A DNA stretch of 64,000 nt. Origin: Acidiphilium acidophilum. Its GTDB lineage: Bacteria; Pseudomonadota; Alphaproteobacteria; Acetobacterales; Acetobacteraceae. The position numbers were made by a program, and so were the translations under genes. This document shows, piece by piece, positions 16,241 to 25,681 of the stretch; position 1 is the first letter of the stretch, and every line of letters begins with the position of its first letter. The stretch is taken from positions 1,161,501 through 1,225,500 of the forward strand of contig NZ_JAWXYB010000018.1 of assembly GCF_033842475.1 (NCBI RefSeq). Direction: 5' to 3'. The notes under the pieces were generated by a model. That model was not told the DNA's origin. It worked only from the letters and a program-made list of their open reading frames with translations, and made no database searches.

Positions 16241-18484
16241 ATGAATGACCCGAACGACAGTCCCGGCCCCGACTCGTCCAAACGCGGTAGCGACGACACG
16301 GAATCCCTGCACGTCCGCATTCTGGCGGTAAAAGCCGCAGCCCGGTTTCACGGCGTTGATCTCGATATCGAGACCTTGACGCTCGATCCCAAGGAGCCGG
16401 CACCGTCTTCGCCGCATCTGGTCGACTGGCTCCGGGATTCCGGGCTTTGGGTGCGCGGGATCATGATGAATTTCCGCCAACTGATGAAGGTGGAAACGAC
16501 AGCGCCGGTCGTTCTGCTGCTGCGCGATGGTGGCGCGGCCCTGATGGTGGCGAACGATCCCGGGCGGTCGATCGTGTTTCTGCGCGATCCGCGCGCGCCG
16601 GTCGGGTCGGCTCCCGTGGCCGTCGATGAAATTCAGCTCCGCCAGGTGTGGGATGGCGCCGTGCTGCTGGTGCGCGGCGAGCGCGACGGGCAGCAGGTCG
16701 AACCGCCATTCAACTTCTCCCTGCTCCTCAAGATGGTTCTGATCGAAAAGCGTATCCTCAGGGATGTCGCGATCAGTTCGATCACGCTGACCATCCTTCA
16801 GGTTCTGCCGATCCTGATGATCATGGTGGTGCTCAATACCGTAATTGTTTACCGCAGCATCAACACGCTGATACTGGTGACCCTGATTTTCGTGGTCTGC
16901 GTGATCTGGGAAGCTCTGCTCACCTGGGGGCGACGGATGATGCTGGTCATTCTCTCGAACCGGATCGATGCGCGGTTGAATTTGATGATTTTCGACCGCT
17001 TGATGACCTTGCCGATCGACTTTTTCGAGAAGAACCAGGCCGGCGAACTGGCCTACAAAACAACCCAGATCTACCGTGTGCGCGATTTCATCACCGGCAG
17101 GCTGTTATCCACCTTCATCGACATGTTCATGGTCGCGCTGATCATGCCGATCCTCTTCTATCTGGATGCTTTTCTGGCCTGGACCATCCTGATCGCCTCG
17201 GGGATCATCGCGGTGATCATCACGGCGTTCCTGCCCGCGATCGCGCGGCTCACCGGCGAGATCATCGCGGCGGAAAGTGCCAAGGGCGCGGTACTGGTCG
17301 AAAGCGTTTACGGCATCCGGACGGTCAAGGCGCTTGCTCTCGAAAAAGTTCGTGCGAACGAATGGGACACCAGGGTCGCGGAAACCAGCCGGCTCAATCT
17401 CCAGATGGGTCGGTTGTCGAACTGGCCGGTCGTGCTCTCGCTGCCGTTCGAGCGCTATGCTCAGGGCGGTGTCCTGCTGCTCGGCGGCTATCTTGCGGTG
17501 ACCTCCCAGAATCCCCTCGCTCTCGGCGGGCTGGTCGGGTTCATGCTGCTCGGTGGTCGGGTCGCCGGTCCACTGGTGTCGTTTGCCCGGCTGATTCAGG
17601 ACGCTCAGGAGGCTCGCGCGGCGGTGGCCATCGTGGGCCAGGTGCTCAATCGGCCGACGGAGCGGCGTGCGCTGACGACGGGGCTGCGACCTCAGTTCGT
17701 CGGCTCGGTCGCTTTCGAGAATGTGACCTTCACCTATGAAGGGACCAAGACACCGGCGCTGAACAAGGTCAGTTTCGCAATTCCGGAAGGCACCATGCTC
17801 GGCATCGTCGGACGGTCCGGCTCGGGTAAGTCGACGGTCACGCGGTTGTTGCAGGGGATCAATCGCGAGTACACCGGCGCGGTCAAGATCGACAATACCG
17901 AGCTGCGCGAGATCAATCTGCGCCATTTGCGCAAGAGTTTTGGTGTCGTGCTGCAGGATAATTTTCTGTTTCGCGGATCGGTGCGTGACAACATCATCGC
18001 AGGTCGTCCCGGCCTCAGCTTCGAGGACGCGATCAAAGCGGCGCGGCTTGCCGGTGCCGAGGAGTTCATCGAACGCCTGCCGCAGGGATATGAGACCTTC
18101 ATTCAGGAAGGATCGCCCAATCTGTCCGGTGGCCAGAAACAGCGTCTTGCGATCGCCCGTGCCCTCATTGCCGACCCCCGCCTGCTGATTCTGGATGAAG
18201 CAACGAGCGCCCTCGATCCCGAGAGCGAGGCACTCATCAATGCCAATCTGCTGCGCATCGCGCGGGGGCGGACCATGGTGATCATCTCGCATCGTCTGGC
18301 CTCGCTCGTGGAATGCGATCAGATCCTGGTCATGGATTCGGGGCAGGTGATCGATCTCGGCAAACACGGCGAGTTGGTCGAACGCTGCGCGATCTACCGC
18401 CATCTCTGGCTCCAGCAGAACCGTCACATGAACCCTGAAGGAGGCCGCAATGCCCCGACTCCCACGCTTGCGCAAGGGGACTGA
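16241..18484 (+). CDS. Type I secretion ABC transporter (HlyB-like) with a degenerate C39-like domain
   Basis: A 747-residue inner-membrane exporter. Residues about 25-135 match the position of the C39 peptidase-like domain of HlyB. No cysteine is present there, and the usual GHFV histidine block reads GGAALMVA, so it should bind but not cut substrate. Six membrane helices follow (about 160-440). The ATPase has Walker A GRSGSGKS (residues 524-531), signature LSGGQKQRLAIARAL (from 628), Walker B LLILDEATSALD (from 648) and the H-loop SHRLASL. The ATG at 16241 follows aaggga, and 16163 is an alternative start. It is the first gene of a same-strand locus whose second gene, an HlyD adaptor, overlaps it by 35 bases. 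Confidence 0.9.
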   Translation: MNDPNDSPGPDSSKRGSDDTESLHVRILAVKAAARFHGVDLDIETLTLDPKEPAPSSPHLVDWLRDSGLWVRGIMMNFRQLMKVETTAPVVLLLRDGGAALMVANDPGRSIVFLRDPRAPVGSAPVAVDEIQLRQVWDGAVLLVRGERDGQQVEPPFNFSLLLKMVLIEKRILRDVAISSITLTILQVLPILMIMVVLNTVIVYRSINTLILVTLIFVVCVIWEALLTWGRRMMLVILSNRIDARLNLMIFDRLMTLPIDFFEKNQAGELAYKTTQIYRVRDFITGRLLSTFIDMFMVALIMPILFYLDAFLAWTILIASGIIAVIITAFLPAIARLTGEIIAAESAKGAVLVESVYGIRTVKALALEKVRANEWDTRVAETSRLNLQMGRLSNWPVVLSLPFERYAQGGVLLLGGYLAVTSQNPLALGGLVGFMLLGGRVAGPLVSFARLIQDAQEARAAVAIVGQVLNRPTERRALTTGLRPQFVGSVAFENVTFTYEGTKTPALNKVSFAIPEGTMLGIVGRSGSGKSTVTRLLQGINREYTGAVKIDNTELREINLRHLRKSFGVVLQDNFLFRGSVRDNIIAGRPGLSFEDAIKAARLAGAEEFIERLPQGYETFIQEGSPNLSGGQKQRLAIARALIADPRLLILDEATSALDPESEALINANLLRIARGRTMVIISHRLASLVECDQILVMDSGQVIDLGKHGELVERCAIYRHLWLQQNRHMNPEGGRNAPTPTLAQGD

Positions 18485-19901
18485 TCGCGCCGCCCCGGTC
18501 GGGGGTGGCGCCGCTGGGGGTGGCATGGGGCTGGCTTTGGCCAGCCCGGGTCAGCTCGACGATACGCCGATGGCGCTGCTGGAGTTCCAGTCGCCCACCG
18601 CCGCGGTGATCGCAACGCCGGTGCCGCCGATTTCGCGCTATACGGCCCTGATCGTCACCGCGCTGGTTTTCGCCCTGCTGGTGATCGCCGCCACCGTAAA
18701 GGTCAGCAAGGTCGTGACCGCTGAAGGCAAGCTGGTGTCCTCGGCCCCGACGATCATGCTGCAGCCGTTCGATACATCGATTGTGCAGTCGATCGATGTT
18801 CACGAAGGGCAGATCGTTCACAAGGGCGAACTCCTGGCGCGGCTTAACCCGACCTTCGCTCGCGCCAATCTGACCGCCTTGCGCGCCCAGGTCGTCGCTT
18901 TGTCAGCGCAAAAGGCCCGTCTGGAGGCCGAGGCGAGCGGTGGCGTCTATGCGCCCGACCACGCCAATCCGGCCCAGACGCTTCAGGCCGCGATATTCCA
19001 GAGTCGCAAGGCGGAGCGAACCTATACGATCGAAAACTACAATCAAAAAATCGCTGAACTCCGGATGATCGTCACCAAGAGCGAGGAGGAGGCCGGGTTT
19101 TACAAAAAGCGGGTCAACGTCGCTCAGGATGTCGAGAACATGCGGACCCAGTTGCAGAAAATGCAGGTCGGCAGCAAGCTGAACTCCCTGATCGCGTTGA
19201 ACGACCGGCTGTCGGTTTCGAGTTCGCTGTCGAGCGCGGTCTCGACCGCCGCAGCCGGTGAAAGCGATCTTGCGGCACAGCGCGCGGAACGCGACGCCTA
19301 TGAAAAAAAATGGGCGGCGACGGTTTCGGAGAATCTGGCTGAAACCACCAGCAAGCTGGTCACGGCGCAGCAGGATCTTTCGAAGGCGGAATTGCAGAGC
19401 CAGCTTGTGGTGCTGCGCGCACCCCGCGATGCGATTGTGCTGACCGTGGCACATGTCTCGGTCGGTTCGGTTCTGCAGTCGGGCCAGAAATTCATCTCCC
19501 TCGTCCCGATCGATGCACCGCTGGAAATCGAGGCGGATATCAGCGGCACTGAATCCGGCTATGTGCATGTCGGCAATCCGGTCACGATCAATTTCGATAC
19601 CTTCGACTTTCTGCGCTACGGCTCCGCCAAAGGCACGCTACAGTCGATCAGCGCCGACAGTTTCAGCCCCGAAACGGCACCCGGCGAGGGTGGCTCCACC
19701 CTGCCCAACCGCCCTCACTCGCTCTATTATCGGGCCAATATCTCCCTCGATGAGTTGATGCTGCACAACGTGCCACCAGGATTTCGGCTGGTGCCGGGCA
19801 TGCCGCTGAACGCCAACATCAAGGTCGGACGGCGGACGATCATGTCCTACTTCATCACCAAGATCATGCCGGTCGCTTATGACAGTATGCGTGAACCATG
19901 A
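18450..19901 (+). CDS. HlyD-family periplasmic adaptor (membrane fusion protein)
   Basis: A 483-residue type I secretion adaptor. A short Gly/Pro-rich cytoplasmic N-terminus is followed by one membrane helix (about residues 66-86, LIVTALVFALLVIAATVKV). The first lipoyl half comes next (GKLVSSAPTIMLQPFDTSIVQSIDVHEGQIVHKGELLARL). A long alpha-helical hairpin follows (about 130-320, rich in Q/K/E/A) and then the second lipoyl half (RAPRDAIVLTVAHVSVGSVLQSGQKFISLVP). VPPGFRLVPGMPLNANIKVGRRT is the family C-terminus. A strong ribosome site (aaggagg) lies inside the end of the ABC gene. No TolC partner is encoded in the window. Confidence 0.92.
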   Translation: MPRLPRLRKGTDRAAPVGGGAAGGGMGLALASPGQLDDTPMALLEFQSPTAAVIATPVPPISRYTALIVTALVFALLVIAATVKVSKVVTAEGKLVSSAPTIMLQPFDTSIVQSIDVHEGQIVHKGELLARLNPTFARANLTALRAQVVALSAQKARLEAEASGGVYAPDHANPAQTLQAAIFQSRKAERTYTIENYNQKIAELRMIVTKSEEEAGFYKKRVNVAQDVENMRTQLQKMQVGSKLNSLIALNDRLSVSSSLSSAVSTAAAGESDLAAQRAERDAYEKKWAATVSENLAETTSKLVTAQQDLSKAELQSQLVVLRAPRDAIVLTVAHVSVGSVLQSGQKFISLVPIDAPLEIEADISGTESGYVHVGNPVTINFDTFDFLRYGSAKGTLQSISADSFSPETAPGEGGSTLPNRPHSLYYRANISLDELMLHNVPPGFRLVPGMPLNANIKVGRRTIMSYFITKIMPVAYDSMREP

Positions 19902-19946
19902 TGTGGTTCAGGGATCGGATCACGATCGTAGCTCACGCATGATGTC

Positions 19947-21722
19947 ATGAGCGCGATCGACCGTATCGCGTCGCTCTCGCCGAAGCGGGCGTTGCGGCGC
20001 GCCGACGATCTGGCTGGCGCGGGTGAATGGGCGCGGGCCGCCCGTCTGTACGTTGTTGCCGCCGATGCCGGGCTGGTCGAGGCGCAGCACGCACTCGGCG
20101 CCGCTTACATGCCGGGCGGTGGACTCACGCCTAACCCGCGCGAAGCGGCCCGATGGTTTCTTCGGGCGGCCGAAGCGGGGCACGTCGAAAGCCAGTGTCG
20201 TCTGGCCGGCCTGTTCATCCACGGGCTGCAGAATCGCCGGTTCGATGCGAATTCCGCCTTGTTCGGGGATGGTGGAACAACGGCGGAGACCGAGGCCGAT
20301 TACCCCTCGGCTCTGATCTGGGCACGCCGTGCGGCGGAGGCCGGCTCCGCTGACGGCCAGGCGCTGCTCGCCTATGTTCTGACTCACGGACCGGAGGGAA
20401 TTCGCGATCCTGACGCAGCGGAGCTCTGGTATCGCAAATCGGCGGCGCAGAAATGGCCGCAGGGGCATCTCGGCCTCGGCATGATTTTGATGCGGGGGGC
20501 GGATACGGCCGAGAAGACCGTTGCCGCCCGCCATGAGTTCGAGGAGGCCGCGAAGGCCGATCTGCCGACCGCACATTATCTGCTCGGCGTGATCCATGAA
20601 CAGGCCGTCGGGGTTCTGCCCGATCCGGCCAAGGCGCTCACTCATTACCGCAACGCGGCAATTCATGGCATCCGCAATGCGCAAGCCAAGCTCGGTGCGA
20701 TGCTGCTGGCCGGACACGGATGCGCGCCCGATCCCGTCGAGGGCGAATCCTGGCTGCGGAGGGCCGCGATCGCAGGAGATCCGGAAGCGGCGGCGCTCGT
20801 CGCCGATGTCTATGCCCGTGGCGGGCATCTGCCGCCGAATTACGCCGAGGCGGCGATATGGTTCCGCGTTGCGGCCGAAGCCGGGCATCGGGTGGCGGCG
20901 CGCGCGCTGGGGATGCTTTATCTGACCGGTGCCGGCGTTGCGCGCGATTCCGAGGAAGCCGCCAAATGGCTCGCTCGCGCCGCCGAACAGGGGGATACCG
21001 CTGCCGGTGCCGACCTTGGTAATCTCATTCTCAAGGGCGAGGTGCGGCAATCCTCGGTGGATGGGCTGCCGATCCACGAGTGGTTCGAGCGCGCCGCCGA
21101 ATCGGGCGATCTGATCGGGGCATTCAATTTCGGTGTGTGTCTCGCTGAAGGTATCGGGGTGAAACGCGACGAGGCGCGGGCCGCGATCTGGCTGCGCCGG
21201 GCCGCCGAAGGTATCGTGAACGCCCAGTTCTGGTACGGCAGGCTGTTGCGCGAGGGGCGTGGGGTTCCGGTCGATTTCGTCGAGGCGTACCGGTGGGTTT
21301 CAACCGCCGCCGCGACCGGCATGGTGGAAGCGCTGGCCCTGCAGGCCGAGATGAAGCTGCATGGCCAGGGTTGCCCTCGCGATCATGCCGGCGCGCGCGA
21401 TATTTTCCTGCAGATCGCCCAGGCAGGGCATGTCGGTGCGATATTTGCGCTCGGCGCTCTCCACGGCGGGGGGCACGACATTCCGACCGATCGGGTCGCG
21501 GCACAGGAATGGTTCGCCAAGGCGGCGGCGCTCAATCATCCGGTCGCGCAACTCATGCTCGGGCGCTATCTGCGCAAAGGTCTTGCGGGTCCGGCTGATG
21601 TGGTTGCCGCGAAACAATGGCTCAACCGGGCGCTCGCGCAGGGGGTCGACGAGGCTCGGGTCGATCTTGCGGAAATCGCCCAGCAGCACGATCCCCAGCC
21701 GCGTCAAGCCGCCGGCGACTGA
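19947..21722 (+). CDS. Sel1-like repeat protein
   Basis: A 591-residue protein built almost entirely of about 14 tandem Sel1-like repeats of about 36 residues. Each has the AxxWfrrAAEaGhxxAqxxLGxxyxxG pattern, for example AARWFLRAAEAGHVESQCRLAG and AIWFRVAAEAGHRVAARALGMLYLTG. Sel1 solenoids act as protein-protein interaction scaffolds. No signal peptide is seen, so it probably works in the cytosol. It starts 45 bases after the HlyD gene and ends two bases before the glycosyltransferase start, which ties it to the secretion/glycosylation locus. Confidence 0.9.
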   Translation: MSAIDRIASLSPKRALRRADDLAGAGEWARAARLYVVAADAGLVEAQHALGAAYMPGGGLTPNPREAARWFLRAAEAGHVESQCRLAGLFIHGLQNRRFDANSALFGDGGTTAETEADYPSALIWARRAAEAGSADGQALLAYVLTHGPEGIRDPDAAELWYRKSAAQKWPQGHLGLGMILMRGADTAEKTVAARHEFEEAAKADLPTAHYLLGVIHEQAVGVLPDPAKALTHYRNAAIHGIRNAQAKLGAMLLAGHGCAPDPVEGESWLRRAAIAGDPEAAALVADVYARGGHLPPNYAEAAIWFRVAAEAGHRVAARALGMLYLTGAGVARDSEEAAKWLARAAEQGDTAAGADLGNLILKGEVRQSSVDGLPIHEWFERAAESGDLIGAFNFGVCLAEGIGVKRDEARAAIWLRRAAEGIVNAQFWYGRLLREGRGVPVDFVEAYRWVSTAAATGMVEALALQAEMKLHGQGCPRDHAGARDIFLQIAQAGHVGAIFALGALHGGGHDIPTDRVAAQEWFAKAAALNHPVAQLMLGRYLRKGLAGPADVVAAKQWLNRALAQGVDEARVDLAEIAQQHDPQPRQAAGD

Positions 21723-21724
21723 GC

Positions 21725-24628
21725 GTGACGGCTGATGCCACCCGCCAGCGCCGCCTCGCGGAGGCGGCCGATGCGTGGGAACGCGGGCGTCGGGCGATCG
21801 AGACCGGTGATCTGACCGCGGCACGGCTCTGGCTCGAACGGGTCAGTCGAATCGCGCCGCAGGACCCGCGGCCACGCTATGAATGCGCTCTGGTGATCGC
21901 CGCACTGGATGCACCGGATGCCGGTGCCGCCTTGCGGGCGAGCGCCCTTGAATGCGATCATGCACCGGCCTGGATTGCGCTGGCCCGACACGCGGCGCGG
22001 CGGAACGATTTCGCGAGCGCGGCGGACGCCCTCGCGAGGCTGCTGTCGCGGCATGTGATCGATCCCTCGCCGGACTTTACCGATTTCCTGACCCGCACGG
22101 CGGCGACTGCGGGGTATCCCGGCTGGATCGCGATGAGCGGAACCGCCATCGTCATGCGCGGTGAGGAGGCGCGGTTCGAGGCCGATGGGCGACCGGTGGA
22201 TCGCCTGCCTCACGACCTCGGATCGGTTGCGTCTCTCCGGGCGACCATCGCGGGCGCGGATATGCTGGGGAGCCCGCTCGATCTCGGCCGGATGCGTCGT
22301 CTCGTCGGGATCGTTGCCGCCGCAGGCGGCGGGCTGGCCGGGTGGGTGGTTCGGCCGGCGGCACCCGAGACCGCGCCTGACCTCCATCTGATCGATCGGT
22401 GCGGCGTCACGCGCATGATCCGTCCCCGCGCCGTGCTCGAACCGGTTGCCGCATCAGGGTTCCTGCCACGCCATGGATTCCGCCTCGGCGCAGCGCGCCT
22501 GAGCGGCCTCGCACCGCCGTTCCGGATCGTGGGGTCCGAAGGGCAGATTGTCGCCGGGACGCCGATCGATCCGGCGTTGCACAACCTGCCCGCTGCGGTG
22601 GTGCGCCCGCGATCCAGGACAGTCGCGATGCCGGGGACCAGAGCGCCGCTGGTGGCGGTGATGCCGGTTTACCGCGATGAGGCGGCAACGCGAATCGCCC
22701 TGGAATCAGCCGTTGCGGCGGCACCGGAGATGCCGATCATCGTGATCGACGATGCAAGTCCGGACCCCGCTTTGGCTCACTGGTTGCGCGCCGAGGCGGT
22801 GGCGGGACGCATCGTGCTGCGGCGCCAGCGGCATAATCGGGGGTTTCCCGCCGCCGCCAATGCTGGCTTTCGTCTCGCGCGGCGGCTTGTGCCGGGCTGC
22901 GATATTCTGCTGCTCAATGCGGATATCGAATTGCCGCCCGGCGCGCCCGCTCGACTGCAGGCAGCACTCTATGCCGGTGATGATATCGCGAGCGCCACAC
23001 CGCTTTCGAATGAGGCGACCATTCTGAGCTACCCGGACCGCAGCGGCAGCAATCCCGTGCCGGACCGCGCCGCACTCGACCGGATCGATCGGCTGGCGCG
23101 CCGGGTCAACGGCAGTGCGGTTGTCACGATCCCCACCGCGATCGGCTTCTGTATGGCGATCCGGCACGACGCCTTGCGCGCGGTCGGTGGTTTCGACGTT
23201 GCTCTGTTCGCGCAGGGCTATGCCGAGGAGAACGATTGGTGCCGACGCGCGGTGGCCCTGGGGTTCCGCAATGTCGCGGTGCCGGGCGTGTTCGTGGCCC
23301 ATCATGGCGGGGTCTCGTTCGGTGCCGCCGGTTCGGCGCTCTGCGCGCGAAACCTCGAACTTCTGGAACGCCGCCATCCCGGCTATCACGCCCTGATCGA
23401 GGCGCATCATGCCGCTGACCCGCTCCGCCGGGTGCGATTTCGGCTCGATCGGGCACGGTTTCGCGCAGAGGTCGGGGTGGGACCGTCGGTCATCCTGGTC
23501 TCGCATGACCACGGCGGCGGGATCGCGCGGATCGTGACGGCGCGGATGAGCGCGCTCCGCGCGGCGGGGGTCTGCCCGATCCTGATTCAGCCCGATTTCT
23601 CCGATCCCGGGTCGCGCGCACGCGGCATCGGCACCGCGCGACTGACCGACCGGGCGGCTTCGGCGTATCCAAATCTGTGTTACCGGCTGCCGGCGCAGTT
23701 CGCATCCCTGATCGCCGTGTTGCGCGCGGCGAATCCTGATTATGTCGAGTTCCACCATATGCTCGGCCATGATCCATCCCTGCTCGATCTGCCCGCGGCG
23801 CTGGGGATTCCCGCTGAATTCGTGGTTCATGATTACGCGCATTTCTGCAAGAGGGTGAACCTGATCGGTCCGGCACGGCGCTATTGCGGGGAGCCGGATG
23901 TCGCGGCGTGTGCCTCCTGCCTTGCCGAGGCAGGCAGCGAACTGACCGACCCGATCGGCCCTGCCGGTCTGGTGGCTCGTTCATCGGCACAGTTGCGAGG
24001 GGCGCGCCGGGTCAGCGTGCCGTGCGAGGACACCGCACGGCGGCTGCGACGGCATTTTCCGGGCATTTCCGTCACTGTGACCCCGTGGGAAGATGATCGG
24101 GCACCGGTATCGCTGCGTAACCCTCCGGCAACCGGGGCGCGGCTGATTGCCGTGGTCGGCGGGATCGGTCCGGCCAAGGGGTATGACGTGCTGCTCGATT
24201 GTGCGCGCGATGCGGCGGCCCGCGACCTTCCTTTGCGTTTCGTGCTGATCGGCACCAGCGAGCGGGATCCGACGCTGATCGAGACCGGGCGTGTCATGAT
24301 CACAGGCGCCTATGCCGAAGGCGAGGCCGCGATGCTGATCGCCCGTTCAGGCGCCCATCTGGGGTTTCTGCCCTCAATCTGGCCGGAAACCTGGTGTTTC
24401 GCCCTGGGTGAGATGTGGCGCGGCGGATTATACGCCGCCGGGTTCGATCTCGGCGCTCAGGCGGCGCGCATCAAAGCCACAGGTCGGGGTTTTCTGCTCC
24501 CGCTCGGTTTGCCGGCAGCACGGATCAACCAGACCCTGCTTGCGTGGCGGCCGGATTTAGGCAATCTCAATAATCGATTACAACCTCCGATCAACGACAC
24601 GTTCGCACTCGCCAACCCGAATTCCTAA
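21725..24628 (+). CDS. Large glycosyltransferase: TPR-like N-terminus, GT2 core, GT-B-like C-terminus
   Basis: A 967-residue protein of three parts. Residues about 1-130 are helical and TPR-like (AADAWERGRRAIETGDLTAARLWLERV). Residues about 300-540 form a GT2 domain with VMPVYRDEAATRIALESA, IIVIDDASPDPAL, HNRGFPAAANAGF, the metal motif LLNADIELP and GGFDVALFAQGYAEENDWC. Residues about 580-960 resemble the half of a GT4 enzyme that binds donor sugar (AVVGGIGPAKGYDVLLDCA, GTSERDPTL, SIWPETWCFALGEMW). A Cys cluster (YCGEPDVAACASC) occurs near residue 720. The GTG at 21725 is chosen because the frame before it lies in the Sel1 gene. Probably makes a polysaccharide or glycosylates a protein. Confidence 0.85.
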   Translation: MTADATRQRRLAEAADAWERGRRAIETGDLTAARLWLERVSRIAPQDPRPRYECALVIAALDAPDAGAALRASALECDHAPAWIALARHAARRNDFASAADALARLLSRHVIDPSPDFTDFLTRTAATAGYPGWIAMSGTAIVMRGEEARFEADGRPVDRLPHDLGSVASLRATIAGADMLGSPLDLGRMRRLVGIVAAAGGGLAGWVVRPAAPETAPDLHLIDRCGVTRMIRPRAVLEPVAASGFLPRHGFRLGAARLSGLAPPFRIVGSEGQIVAGTPIDPALHNLPAAVVRPRSRTVAMPGTRAPLVAVMPVYRDEAATRIALESAVAAAPEMPIIVIDDASPDPALAHWLRAEAVAGRIVLRRQRHNRGFPAAANAGFRLARRLVPGCDILLLNADIELPPGAPARLQAALYAGDDIASATPLSNEATILSYPDRSGSNPVPDRAALDRIDRLARRVNGSAVVTIPTAIGFCMAIRHDALRAVGGFDVALFAQGYAEENDWCRRAVALGFRNVAVPGVFVAHHGGVSFGAAGSALCARNLELLERRHPGYHALIEAHHAADPLRRVRFRLDRARFRAEVGVGPSVILVSHDHGGGIARIVTARMSALRAAGVCPILIQPDFSDPGSRARGIGTARLTDRAASAYPNLCYRLPAQFASLIAVLRAANPDYVEFHHMLGHDPSLLDLPAALGIPAEFVVHDYAHFCKRVNLIGPARRYCGEPDVAACASCLAEAGSELTDPIGPAGLVARSSAQLRGARRVSVPCEDTARRLRRHFPGISVTVTPWEDDRAPVSLRNPPATGARLIAVVGGIGPAKGYDVLLDCARDAAARDLPLRFVLIGTSERDPTLIETGRVMITGAYAEGEAAMLIARSGAHLGFLPSIWPETWCFALGEMWRGGLYAAGFDLGAQAARIKATGRGFLLPLGLPAARINQTLLAWRPDLGNLNNRLQPPINDTFALANPNS

Positions 24629-24641
24629 CGGAGACGCCTTG

Positions 24642-25508
24642 ATGTCCAAATCCGCCGCCAAGACCGCAGCCGCCACTCCGGCGATGCCCCCGGTGCCTGA
24701 ACCCGCTGCTGCCTTGCAGGCAGGATCGATCCAGGAGCTGAAGGTTTCGGCACATCTGATGACCCTCGATACCGGCCTGTTCTGCATCGTCAATGAGGCC
24801 AATGCGGGTGCGACCGCCGATCAGGGCCTGCCCGGGGTACGGGTATCGCCGCCGCCGGTCGGCGGTGGCGGGGTCGAGATCACCGGGTTTCGTCCCGATG
24901 GCTGGCTCGATGGTCTGGGCGATGCGGCGCTGGTCCGCGTCACCAAAGGGCCGGCACAGGTGCTGGTCACGGTCTATCAGATCGCAGGGCGCGCCGATGC
25001 CTCGCCGCGGCTGCAGGTGATGCGCCTGGCAAACGGGGTAGCGGCACCGGCACCCGCGCCGGTCGAACCCGAGGTGATGGATGTTCTGGCGCATATCCAG
25101 ACCCGGGGCGATGTCGGTGCGAAATTCGGTGACTGGCTGGGCGAGCCCGGTTCGGCCAACTGGATCGAAGGCATCGCGATTTCGGCGCCAGACGGTATCG
25201 CCGCCGAGGATCTCTCGTATCAGGCGGTGCTCGGGCGCGGCTGGCTGTCTCCCTGGGTCGAAGCGGGAGCCTATTGCGGCAGCCGCGGCATGGCGCTGCC
25301 GCTTCTCGGGCTGCGGGTGCGGTTGCAGGGGGCGGCGGCGGAGCAATACGAACTTTCATGCGAGGCGAGCTTCATCGACGGTTCCAAGGCGGGTCCGGTC
25401 GGCAGTGACGAGACCTGCGAAGCCGAGAGTCTCGCCGCCCTCGAAGCCGTGCGGCTCACGCTGATGCCGCGTGCGAAGGTGAAGGCCGTGGCACGCGGCC
25501 GTCGCTGA
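24642..25508 (+). CDS. Uncharacterised protein with a ChW-like segment
   Basis: A 288-residue protein without a signal peptide. The N-terminus is Ala/Pro-rich. Residues about 170-235 read DWLGEPGSANWIEGIAIS, then YQAVLGRGWLSPWVEAGAYCG and LPLLGLRVRLQG. The Y-Q-A-x-x-x-x-G-W-x-x-W-x-x-x-G-x-x-x-G pattern with a final L-x-G-L-x-V-x-L resembles the hydrophobic Trp (ChW) repeats of Clostridium surface proteins. That is my inference by eye. A ribosome site cggag precedes the ATG, which sits 13 bases after the glycosyltransferase gene. A split glycosyltransferase gene follows 10 bases later. Its place in the locus suggests a carbohydrate-related or exported role. Confidence 0.6.
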   Translation: MSKSAAKTAAATPAMPPVPEPAAALQAGSIQELKVSAHLMTLDTGLFCIVNEANAGATADQGLPGVRVSPPPVGGGGVEITGFRPDGWLDGLGDAALVRVTKGPAQVLVTVYQIAGRADASPRLQVMRLANGVAAPAPAPVEPEVMDVLAHIQTRGDVGAKFGDWLGEPGSANWIEGIAISAPDGIAAEDLSYQAVLGRGWLSPWVEAGAYCGSRGMALPLLGLRVRLQGAAAEQYELSCEASFIDGSKAGPVGSDETCEAESLAALEAVRLTLMPRAKVKAVARGRR

Positions 25509-25600
25509 GCGACGCGCCGTGCGGTTCCTGTTCGTCCATCAGAACTTTCCGGGTGGTGTAACCTGACGTCTGGAAATTCATTTTGGGTTGGGAGTTGGTG

Positions 25601-25628
25601 CCCTTGCCGGGGCATGCCCCGGCAAGGG
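25601..25628. repeat. 28-bp perfect palindrome inside IS copy 1
   Basis: Arms CCCTTGCCGGGG and its complement flank a central CATG, giving a perfect 28-base palindrome. It sits between the left inverted repeat and the transposase start (25682), in the untranslated leader. It could be a transcription block or a hairpin that limits read-through into the transposase gene. A stem of GC pairs of this strength would be very stable in RNA. The second IS copy has it at 56368-56395. Confidence 0.9.
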
Positions 25629-25681
25629 CTGTTCATTCTGGTATTCCATGCAGTTGTTCACACCAACATGGAGACCGATGA

